64,000 bases of DNA from positions 24,642,092 to 24,706,091 of the forward strand of contig CM055611.1 in the NCBI GenBank assembly GCA_029379385.1. Direction: 5' to 3'. The translations under genes were made by a program, and so were the position numbers. The DNA comes from Quillaja saponaria. Lineage: Eukaryota; Streptophyta; Magnoliopsida; Fabales; Quillajaceae. This document shows positions 41,100-51,739 of the stretch, one piece after another. Within the stretch, counting starts at the first letter, position 1. Every line of letters starts with the position of its first letter. The notes beneath the pieces were generated by a model, which made no database searches, had not been told where the DNA came from, and saw only the letters and a list, made by a program, of their open reading frames with translations.

Positions 41100-43318
41100 G
41101 ACAGTGAAGGAAAGGTGGGAAACCTTCAAATTCCTTTAACCCCTATATTTCTTTTCCTCTTCGAACTATCAGTCCGTTAGCAGAAAATTTTGATTCTTTG
41201 GGCGCACATCAAGCTTTTCTTGGATTACAGGTTCGATTCCATTTTTGGATATTTTGTTGCTCACATGTTGTGCACTCAATTTGATACCTTCTTGGTTGAT
41301 TGGTTTACTCATGATTCTAACCTGCTTTGTGAGCTTAAATTAAAATAAATTGGGTTTTCTTGATCTGGCTGTTTTTGTCAGAAATCACCTGATGTTGAGG
41401 CTCAGAATGAAATAGCAAAGAGTAGAATTATTTTAGAATTAGAGAGTAAAACATATTAATTCCTTGCATCCAAATATATAAATTATTAGTTGCAGAATAA
41501 CTTTTTTTCTATTTCATATTGTGGTTTGAGCTTAGTTTAAAAATTAAGAGAGAATTTTGTAACTTGATAGTTATGTCAAAAGTTAAAACTTTGAGGATGT
41601 GGACACTGCACTATAAGCTTCTTTTCTTCTGTGGCATGCCTGTCATGGTCTTCCCTATCTATAATAGAGCCTTTATGGGATTTTATGAGCTACCCAATGT
41701 CCAACGTTTTTTCAAATGAGATGAAAGGCCTCTATATCTTTAGTAAAACATTTACATATGTATATGGGAAGACATATACCCATTCCATGCTTTGAGCGTG
41801 TTGCAAGTTTTTGTACGTTTGTTTCCTCCATTTATGTTCCATTGAACTTGGTTTGTCCCCAAAATTAGAATTCCAGTTATGAATTCCATAGGAAGGGGAA
41901 AAGATGAGCAAACAGAGAAGGAAGTATAACATCCCTGTGGTGAAACATAACCAAACCTGGTGGAGATATAGTATACTAACTAGCTGGTTGACATAATACT
42001 GTGATCACATTCCAAAGAGCTAATCTGGGGATGGTTTTGATTGTAAATCTCCAATGAAGAAGAGGACTTACTGAGTTGCTGTAGTTACTACATGAAAAAA
42101 ATTATAGTGTCAGGAAGGCGATCCATCTTTCAGACTGAACAAATTGGTCTTGGAAAAGCTTCACTTTAAAATGTCAATTTTGGCATGGATAGAGTCTTGT
42201 CAGCTAACGTGGAAGAGATAGACATTTAATGATATACAATAGAGAAAGTTCATTTCCGTTCATATATCTTGTATGTTGGTTCAACTTCTTGGTGGTTATT
42301 ATTTGAAGTCGGTTAGCTAGTGCTTCTTTACCATATGAGATTAAACTGGTCACCTTGGTTCCCATGATCTAAGGCAGATGGGAATGTAGTGCAGAGTAAA
42401 GCTTCCAATGTGGATGATTAGTTGATTGCATTCACTTTCCAAGATTTCGTGAAAGAGATGAATTTCAAACTGTAAAAGGATCTCTGTACAGGATCACAAA
42501 TTTTTGGAGTTTGAAAATACACTTTGAGGTCAAAATCATATTTGACGGTGCAGGAATGCTTAAAGTAGCAATCAGAGGTTAGGAAGAGGAATGTTCTATC
42601 TACTAATTTTAAATTTTGTAAACAGGTCAGAATATTATGAATCATGACATTCGCCTGACTCAGTGCAGCCATTGATACTCCTTGATGAGGATACTATTGT
42701 GTCTCACTGGAGTCAAAACCATAGGGTTTTTTCTCAGTGTTAAGCGAGAAGTATTGGCTATAATAATGTGCTTGACTTCTTTGATGTACAATGTAGATGT
42801 GAACGTTACTTTGAACGGCATCTTACTGAGGCGGGATGAGGATGCAAGTATGAGAAGGAAGGTTTATGGAAGTCCTACTTTAAGAGTTGCTTTGTTCATG
42901 TAGGCTGAATTTAATTGCCTAGTCTATGATCCCAGAAGGCCAGGATTTGGAATTGGAAGAAGAAACATGTTGTAGTACATGTGACTTGTACAAAAGTTGA
43001 ATCTGAGATGGTATATAACTGAGTAGGTTACAAATTGTAATTGCAGTATACAAGTAGTTGCTTTGCGGTAGTTTCCTGATTGAAAGTGGCCTCCAAATAT
43101 TATCTTGTGATACATGGCATTCCTTGTCCCTTGAAATTACCATCACTGGATTTGGCACCAGACAATAGGCTGATGACATCATGAACCTTGTGACCTTGAC
43201 AATTTACTGTGTGTTAGCATGTTATATCTCTTATTTTGTGGTTTAACTACACCATTGCAATTCTCAAGTATTATGCAAATTTGTAACAACAACTAAATGT
43301 TTTCTTCTGGATTGCAGC
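41100..43318 (+). other. Probable 5'UTR exon and leader intron of the 65-residue gene
   Basis: About 41100-41230 is a non-coding, pyrimidine-rich stretch that ends in a good donor (ATTACAG/GTTCGATT). The following 2.1 kb to the acceptor at 43318 shows no other coding exon. The transcription start cannot be placed. Confidence 0.45.
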
Positions 43319-43329
43319 TAGTGTTAGCC

Positions 43330-43527
43330 ATGGATGTAAAACCAACAGTTGCCTTGAGAGCTATACTTGTAGGAGGAATAGCAGCATTTGCAAAAATAGC
43401 TGGTGCAATGAAGGCTGCAGGGGGTGCCAAGATGGGTGCAGCAGCCGCTGCAATGACAGCCGCAGCAACTGCTGCTATATCGTCCAAACAGGAGGCAGAA
43501 GATACTTCTAAGCCGTCTTCAAAATGA
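43330..43527 (+). CDS. 65-residue Gly/Ala-rich conserved small protein
   Basis: ATG at 43330 lies 11 bases after an acceptor (TTGCAG/CTAG at 43318). It opens a 65-codon frame starting MDVKPTVALRAILVGGIAAF, followed by a Gly/Ala-rich amphipathic stretch (AKIAGAMKAAGGAKMGAAAA and on) and a charged tail SKQEAEDTSKPSSK. I take it as real because the start follows a good splice site, the frame ends cleanly, and the composition is not that of random AT-rich DNA. A probable 5'UTR exon lies at about 41100-41230 (donor ATTACAG/GTTCG), leaving a 2.1-kb leader intron. It recalls a small plant protein family represented by At1g67785, which I remember being found with mitochondrial complex I; this is from memory and tentative. 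The hydrophobic Ala-rich middle could be a membrane segment. Confidence 0.7.
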   Translation: MDVKPTVALRAILVGGIAAFAKIAGAMKAAGGAKMGAAAAAMTAAATAAISSKQEAEDTSKPSSK

Positions 43528-44285
43528 CTTGTTTACTTTTTCAGAATTTTTTTTTTCGTTTATGGTATATGACTTATTTTAGATGCTAGTAAGAATGATG
43601 TAGTATAGTGAACGTTCCCAATGAGGTTGGGAATAAAGTGGCCATGTAAATCATAAATCTAACAATATAAAGCTATAATAACCAATTGGAATGCTGGAAA
43701 GAATTATCAATTTGCATTCAAGTTTCTGATGACGACTTTCGTCAGTTACAAAATACGCATTCTTATATATTTGGTGTTCTAAAGCCACTATTTCATCAAA
43801 CATGCCAGCAGTTAGCAGGGGTAAATGAGATTTATAATGTCTAGAGAATGTCAATTACAAAATAGCATCATATATATATTTGGTGTTTCATCAGCCTCAC
43901 CAATAAACTTAAAAAAGAAGAAGACAAATAGTAGAAAGACTATGACTTGCATCATTTTATACCCAATTATTTTCTTTAATTTTAGTGATTTTCTCTTTCC
44001 CATTTAATAGGGTACCATCCATATACGTCAAAAATTGTCATTTTATCAAACACAATGACTAAGATGTTATCTCCACAGCAAATTTTATGCATATACATAG
44101 CTTATTAATCATTGCGTTTGATGAATTTTATACTAGGTAGATAATATCTACGTATCTCTGGTAATCATGTATTTGTAGACATTTGAAATTATATCATTTG
44201 CACTATCAAGCATCAATTCTTTTACGAATAGATATTACACATTGAATTGGTAATACCACAACATACTATTTATGTTTGAGTGTAC
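43528..44285. other. 3'UTR and spacer
   Basis: The 3'UTR of the 65-residue gene probably ends within 150-200 bases. Nothing else is recognised before the tandem array. Confidence 0.5.
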
Positions 44286-45605
44286 ATTTGATAGTTAATC
44301 GTCATAGTATAAGACGATTTATGTGTTATTAGACTTATTACATCAATTTAATTTTAAATCTTCATGAAGTCAGGAGATTCATGTGTTACTCACCATATTA
44401 CAACAATTTCTTAGTAAATCTGTGTTAGTAGATATATTACATAAATTGATAGTGAATCAATAAAGTTTAAGACGATTTATGTGTTATTAGACATACTATA
44501 TCGATTTGATAGTAAAACGTCATATAAGTCGATTAATTCTATCCTAGTTGATCCTGATTCGACATTAGAAGATATCTTGGTAGAATTACCACATATGAAA
44601 TTGAGCGTGTTAGAACTTAGAAGACATTAACAATTTAATTGTAAATTGTCAATTTATGTGTTATCGGACATGTGTCATCATTTTGATAGTAAATCAACAC
44701 ATTGTAAGGTGATTTGTGTTAGTAAACATATTACATGATTTGAGAGTAAATTATTAAGAATAAGGCAATTTAAGTGTTATTGGACCAATGTCATCAAGTT
44801 GAAAGTAAATCATCGTATTTTTAGGTGATATATTGTTATTGACCATATCACAAGATTTGATAGTAAATTGTCAAATGACAAGGCTATGTGTGTGTTAATG
44901 GACATATGTCAAGGCAATTTAATTATGTGTTAACGGACATATACCATCGTTTGATAGTAAATTGTCCTATTCTAAGGTAATTTATGTGTTAATTTGTAAA
45001 TGAACATATGTGATCCATTTGATAGTAAATCGTCATCAAGTGAGGCAATTTATGTGTACTACACGATCTAATAGTAAATCATCAAGGGACATGTATATGT
45101 CATCGATTTCATAGTAATTGTCAAAGTAGAAGGCCATTTATATGTTAATGGACATATTGCATTGAATTGATGGTAAATTGTCATATATTTAGGCAATTAA
45201 TGTGTTATTACATATTACATAGTAAATCTCAAATGACAAGGCAAGTTACGTGTTAGTAGATATATGTCTTTTTTGTCATAGTAAATCACCATATGTTTAG
45301 ACAATTTATGTGTTAGAAGACGTATTACACAATTTGACAATAAACTGTCAAGGCACTGGACAATTGATGTGTTAATAGACATATGTTATCTATTCGATAG
45401 TAAATCGCCTTATCGTTTAGAAAATTTATATGTTATTAGACATATTACACTATTTGATAGTCAATTGTCAACGAATTGAACAATTTATGTGTTAATAAAC
45501 ATAAATGTATCTATTGATACTAAATTCGCCAAATAAATCCAATTTCATAGTAAAATGGAGAATAAATGCCTATGTATTTGTTAGTAGACATATTACAAAT
45601 CTTCA
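44286..45605. repeat. Degenerate tandem array, about 60-base unit with two alternating types
   Basis: About twenty units follow one another, each near 55-62 bases and built on GATAGTAAATCGTCAT, GGCGATTTATGTGTTA and GACATATTACATCGATTT. Within a unit, AAATCGTC and GACGATTT form a short imperfect inverted repeat. From about 44720 two types tend to alternate. Type A has ATATTTAGGC and TTATTAGACATATTACAC; type B has AAATGACAAGGC and TTAATGGACATATGTCATC. That suggests a dimer period of about 118-120 bases. The best-kept dimers are about 45180-45530. Some units are truncated or contain extra DNA, such as near 44525-44630. Confidence 0.85.
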
Positions 45606-47371
45606 CGTGTCTATATGGTAATTATGCCTATAGACTAATATTTTACAGTAATTGTAAAATGATTAACAAATTAATAATATGTTAGTAAACATATCACAAT
45701 AAATCGATTATTATTCTCACAACAATTATGTCTTGAATATTTCAAATAGAAGTCTCTGAATAAATATTTCATCATGTAGTCTATAACTCATAATACCCTC
45801 GGATGAGGTATGTTAGGAGAGAAAACTAGGTTATAATTATGTGGTGGTGAGGAAATCAGGAAAGTGATGAGTGAAATACAAAGTTGGCATTATTGACCAA
45901 AGGAATGATTTATCTTTTACAACGACAAGTCAACTGGTTTATAGCCATGCGCACCATAAAAATATGCAAACACAACAAACATACCCATTTAATCATTCTG
46001 GTGACTCTCTCACAGCTTTACTAGTTAGTCAGCTTTTAGAGCTACCACCACATAATATTGTTTTTTTCTTGGTCTTCTCAAGTCTGCCAGACAAAAAAGC
46101 AAACTCTCAAACAAAGAATCAAAAAACCAAAAAACAAAAACCAAAACAAACACTGAATGGTTTTGGGGATTGTGCTGCTCTAGCCCACCAGGACCATCAC
46201 CACCCTGTCTGCCTCTCAGCACAAAAAAAGAGTTAGAGAATACACAATTACAAACATGCCACAATATAGTAAGTTTAGAAACAAATTTAAAGAAGGGTAT
46301 ATATGTTAAGGCACATAGCTAGAGGACATGAAGGATTTAAGAAAAAAATAACTTTAGGTTCTCTTTTAGATTATATATAAGATCAAGTGTATTGGGATTC
46401 AGAAGAATCTTTTGATATATACAAATGTTTTGCCTTTACAAGACCAATGAAAGGACAAGTGCCAACACTACTTTCAATGTTAATTATAGCTTAATTTATA
46501 TATAGGGCAATTATAGATACATGGACCTAACATAGCAATCTTTGGGATAAGCATCTAATTTAACGATCTCATATTAAGCACCTTTATCTGATGATCATAG
46601 GTTAATGATACCTGAAATGATCAAGTCAAAAAACTCATATTTGATTAGTAAACAGTTCTTCTATGTTCATGCATGGAGTTTTTTTTTTTTTTTTTTTAAT
46701 AGAATAAATTGATATATGACTCACTTGTTTCTTTAATTTTAGTAAAATAAATAAGATAATAAATCTCATATTCGTTGGGATGAGATACATAATAATTTTT
46801 TATTTTTTTTAAATTGTACCTAAAAAAGAAAAGAAAGAAGGAAAAAGCCAAGTGTATAAACTTGAAAGATGTGATTGTCTCCCTGTAGTCTGCATCCCAC
46901 TTGCAGCCATATAAGGCTAACGCCAACATCTCCTTTCTTTCTTTCTTTTTCTAATTAATTGTAGCATTATCTACACCAAGCTGCATTGCATATCCTTTGC
47001 ACAATATTTTACTTTACATCCTCTTAAGTCAAAGATTTCTAATTTAAATATTCAAAGCATATGTAAGTATAGTTATGTGATTAATTTTTGCATAAAAAGA
47101 AAAATAAACGTAACGCTTGATCTTATTAGTACATGTTTGTATGTAGTAGAGATTTGTTAACTGTAGTCACAAAAATTCGATATAGTTTTTTTGTTTCTTG
47201 TAAGCCTGTGCACTGATGAGCTACATGATAAAATATGGTTCTCTCCCTTCTTTAAACTCTCATTCCTGTCAAAAATAGAATTTGATCCAAATTCTTTATA
47301 TACAATATCAGAAAAACTTTATCAATTGAAACAACTGATATTTCAACTTTATACGTTACACATTTAATCAC
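45606..47371. other. Intergenic DNA
   Basis: No gene seen. A 121-codon open frame at 45871-46236 has low-complexity Lys/Gln composition and no family resemblance, so I do not call it. Poly-T is present at about 46680-46698. Confidence 0.45.
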
Positions 47372-47374
47372 TTA

Positions 47375-47626
47375 GGGCTAGTTTGGTACACATAAATAAT
47401 TTTTGTAGAATTGGAATAGGAAATGGAATGGGAATGGAATGCAGATGGAATGGAATAATCATTCCATTCTATTGTTTGATAGGTTTGAGAATTCCTACTC
47501 CTATGAAATAAAATAGCTGGAATGGAATGAGTATTTTAAGGCTAAAAACGTACCAAACGAAAGAATATTTATTCCATGAAATTATATATGAAATGAAATG
47601 ACAATTCCCGCGTACCAAACTAGCCC
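47375..47626. mobile_element. PIF/Harbinger-type MITE (Tourist-like), 252 bases
   Basis: The left end GGGCTAGTTTGGTAC is matched perfectly, inverted, by GTACCAAACTAGCCC at the right end. Both sides are flanked by TTA (47372-47374 and 47627-47629), the standard 3-base target duplication of this superfamily. The interior is rich in GGAATGGAATG-like repeats and has no coding capacity. Confidence 0.93.
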
Positions 47627-47629
47627 TTA

Positions 47630-48989
47630 TATATCTCTTCTTAAGTCTAATAAGTGTTTTGTGGATCAGATATCACTGCTCTAGCATTGTCCAATTAACT
47701 ACTAAAAGATTAATAGAAACCCAATCTTCTTATTGCTAAATCAAATAAAGAATTCACTGAATAAAATGAATAATTCTAGCTTTTGTAAATCATTGATTGG
47801 CCCACAAATTTAACCACCATTATATATCATGAAGTAAGTCGGAGCATAGTGAATTTACTTAAAATGGAAACTTCACTTTTAACATATAGAAGGAAAAAAA
47901 AAAGTGAAATATATATCTTAGGCAAATGTAAATTATGTTTTTTTTTTAATTATGATTTTTGAATTAATGTGAATAAATTATGTTATTTAATTTTTTTTGA
48001 TATTGTATGAAATTCCATTATTTTAAACAAGAAAATGACATTTTCTTTTTTAATTGAATAGGCAAGTCAGTGAGTGAAGTGTTGGCTTGGACAGCATAAC
48101 GGCAATGCAAAGGAAAAGAATTCTTCCGTGACACTACATTGAAAATTGGACTGCAATATTAATTAATTGATTAGAATATTAACCACTAACTTACATTAGT
48201 TGTATAAACATTTAATTTTACAATAAATTTTTATTTTTTTTTGTTGTTGTCATAATCATTGATCAATCCTCCGTGCATCAAATGGCATAAAAGATGTCTA
48301 AGATTATTTTTTTTATGAGATAGAGATAAAATGAATAAAAAATCATAAATTTACTTAATTAAAGGCATTGTTTAATTAAGAAAGCTTTCAAGAAAAGGAA
48401 ATAATATATATTTTGTTAAATAGCTGGTGGTGTTCAAGTTCGTCTTTATTGCTATTTTTAATCAATATATATATATATATAGTATGATAGTAATTCACAC
48501 ACTAATTCGAGAAAGAGAAATGCAGAATTGAAGACAGAAAAATGTCATTGATATTTTTCAAATCAGAATTCATATATATATATATAGTGGAAAATTTATT
48601 GTCATCAATTTTAATATAGTAATTTACACAATTACCCCTGCTTACATTCTGAATATTTTAACAGTAATGTACGTACTACTAATTAATTAATGATCGCTCT
48701 GCTCAATGCAAAAACAACAAAACCAATGGTTGTTCCACATTTTCTTATCTAATACTTTACTATATATAAAAAAAAAAAATTACAAACACCAAAATTAATT
48801 AACAAAACATTGAAGCTCATAAATTGTGAAATAGCTACATAAGGAAGTCAAAATGTTGGATTTAAGTCCTTCCCATTGGGAAGATTGACATAAAGAAACA
48901 AAAGGTAAACAAAAAAAAAAATATAAATAAAAGAAAAAGAAAATTCCATATATGTTGGATTGAGAAAATTAATGTAGGCATTGAGCTTT
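47630..48989. other. Intergenic DNA and IDD 3'UTR
   Basis: No gene seen. There are short (AT)n runs near 48465-48481 and 48571-48585. The last part is the 3'UTR of the IDD gene on the minus strand. Confidence 0.5.
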
Positions 48990-51201
48990 CTAACCTTGCC
49001 ATGGTTTTTGTGATTGGTTTTGTTGCTCATTAGGAGTACTACTAGTCATGCAGTTTCCAGCAGCAAGACCAGCAATGCTGAGAATGTCACTATGAGACAA
49101 AGGTCTAAGTCCCAAGAAATCTCTTGTCAAATTTGCACTTCCACCATTACCTTCATCATTATTAGAACTCATTCTAATATGGGTTTCATTCAAATTCCCA
49201 ACTTTCTTTGAATTCAGCATGACACTAAATGCATCCTCAAAAGAAGTTCCTTCAAACCCAGTTGCAGAAGACAAAGAATTCATCATGTCATGAAGGACTG
49301 ATGGAGGTACAACACCTGTGGTTGTTGCTGATGCTGCAGAGACAGAAGGAGTACCAAAGGTGTCATGGGCAAACCCAGTAGTAGTGGTCATCTGGTTTTC
49401 ATGTGAGGACAAATTAAGCCCAAAATTGCCAGAATCAGCAGACACGTGAGCCTGGTGATGGTGGGACCTCATTATGGTAGCTGGTGCTGCTGATGACCCA
49501 TTTTTGTTGCTCATGGTTGCACCCATCTGAGCTGCTTTCTGTAGCAAGGCAGTGGCTGACATGTGAGGTGAGGGTGCTGCTGTTTGGTAGGCAGGAAGAG
49601 TGGGGCCAGGGCTAGGGTTAGGGTTTGAGTTTGGGCTTTCATGGAGACTTCTTAGATCTTGACGATGAGGAGTTTGTGTAAAATCCTGATCTAATCTTGT
49701 AGAGAAAATTGATGAAGAAGGGGAAAGATCTATAGTGGGTGGGCCAGGGCAAACTAGCCAAGGGGGTATTTCTGGCCTTAGACTACAACTGAAACTTTGT
49801 TGCTCTTTCTTCAAAGAAAATGCTTGAAGGTCTTGAGGATTGAGTTGGGGTTGGAAGTTTATGTGAGATGCTGAAGACCCAGGTTGAGAAGGAAGAAGTG
49901 GGTTTGTTGGCATCGCCCTTGCACTTTCTTCTGCTAATGCATCACAAAAGGCTCTGTGTGTGATGAAACTATCCCTCCTGAAAAAACATAAACGACATAC
50001 ACAAAAAAACAAAAGCAAAAGGTCACAAAGTGCTACGAGCTATGACAATCCAGGAACATTGACTTTCTCTCTCTCTTTTTCTCCCCTCTTTCTTTCTGAA
50101 TTCATTCTTTTCCTCTTTCTGGGATTCGAGGACAGAAAGTCCACATTAGCCGGTGCATTAAAAAATTTCCTTACTACGAAGAATCCCTCTCTCTCTCTCT
50201 CTCTAGGATGTGCTAGCTACTAGGAGTCTGCTTGCTTTATGTGCATGTTATGTATTGGACTCCTCATCATTAATTTAATGCAATGATTTCTTCATTGCTT
50301 CCCATAAATTAATTGAGAATGTGAATTTATTGGTTGAAGACCAAAGAAAATGATGTGAATTCATTAAACTCAACCTAGGAGTTCCAAATCCCATCATCCA
50401 TAAATGAAGTCATCTGAATATTTGTCCCTGAATGAACACAGCAATTCATCTCTCATTCCTAAAAATGATTTAGGGTTTGTTACCTTGAGAAGAGGGTTCC
50501 ACAGTCACATCTATACTCCCTGGTGCCACAGGTCTTGGAGTGAGCTTTCCAATCTGATTGAACTGCATACTTCTTTGAGCATTTATCACATTTCCACTTC
50601 TTCTCTCCATGCTTTCTGAAAAAGTGCTTCTTGATTCCAGTCAGGTCTCCAAGTGCCCTTGATGGATCATGGTGCACACAACTGGGTTCTGGGCACACAT
50701 ACACCTTCTTCCTTATTACCTCCTTGTTTGTTCTCTGCTTCAGCTTCCATGGCAAATTATGCCCTCTTCTATGAAGTTGCAGATTCTGATCTCTTTGAAA
50801 TCCTTTGTTGCAGATCTCACAAATGAACCTATTTGTTGTCATAAGAGTCTTGGGGGACAAAGATATCACTTCAGCATCTGGGTCTGAGAGAAAAACCAAA
50901 AATTGTTGAACCCAAATTCAGAAAAACAAACAATGACATCATCATGAACAATAAACAATATAATGAAGTTTAATTGATTGAATATATTACCTGGGTTGCC
51001 AGGAAGGTTTCTTTTCCTCTTTACTGCCTGTGTTTGAGTCGGTGGTGGAGCAAAGTATTGTTGAGGATAATTGGTACCAATTTCAGTTCTGTTGCCTGAG
51101 GAAACACTTGCTTCACCGGATGCAGAAGTCAAATTAGACATGTTCTCCTCCACTACTGGTTGCTGTTGCTGCTGCTGGAACATCAAACCTTTCATCATCA
51201 T
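48990..51201 (-). CDS. INDETERMINATE-domain (IDD) C2H2 zinc-finger transcription factor
   Basis: Three exons in transcript order, 51201-50991, 50883-50484 and 49977-48990, give 532 residues. The N terminus has a short poly-Q run and ENMSNLTSASGEASVSSGNR, then the nuclear signal KRKRNLPGNP. The ID domain follows (about residues 70-205): DPDAEVISLSPKTL, first C2H2 finger FICEICNKGFQRDQNLQLHRRGH, second finger YVCPEPSCVHHDP..LTGIKKHFFRKH, then two C2HC-type fingers WKCDKCSKKYAVQSDWKAH and YRCDCGTLFSRRDSFITHRAF. The C-terminal part carries the family motifs MSATALLQKAAQMGATMS and TRDFLGLRPL. IDD proteins bind AGACAA-like sites and interact with GRAS factors such as SHR, SCR and DELLAs. It is closest to the IDD4/5/7 group as I judge it. 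Introns flank the ID domain as usual. Confidence 0.95.
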
Positions 51202-51692
51202 TTCTTATACATGGATTTTTGAAATCTTAAAGTGTCATCATGGGCCATAGATCTTGGTTTTTCATTTGTTACAAGTGTTTTGAGATCTAAAGGCGAAGAC
51301 CAAGAAAAGAAAGAGCCAGAGAGGACCAATTATAGACTCGGAGAGACAACTAGAGAACAGAACGAATAGCCAAAAATTGATACTCAAGCATAATAGTCTT
51401 TGAATCTTAGCAGAAAAGGGAAAGATTTGAAACCAAAAATTCACAATATAAAGTATGAAACTTGATGGTTTTTAGCTTGTTTGGCACCAACCCAAGAGAC
51501 AATTATTGAATTTTGAAAACCCAGAAGAAACAAAGAAGGGAGTGTGATAAAGAAACTGGAGCTGAACCAGATAGATAGTCTAGCCGTTTTTCTCCTTCAT
51601 GGTTTGATAACCATGCTTGGTAATACCAAGAAAATCCAAAGCATAGCCTCACAAATATGAACAAAAATTTAGACCCAGTTGCTAAAACAAAA

Positions 51693-51739
<47 letters not shown>

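Noticed and set aside
45871..46236. 121-codon open frame, plus strand
   Set aside because: Low-complexity Lys/Gln-rich end, no splice or family support, and an overlapping open frame on the other strand.
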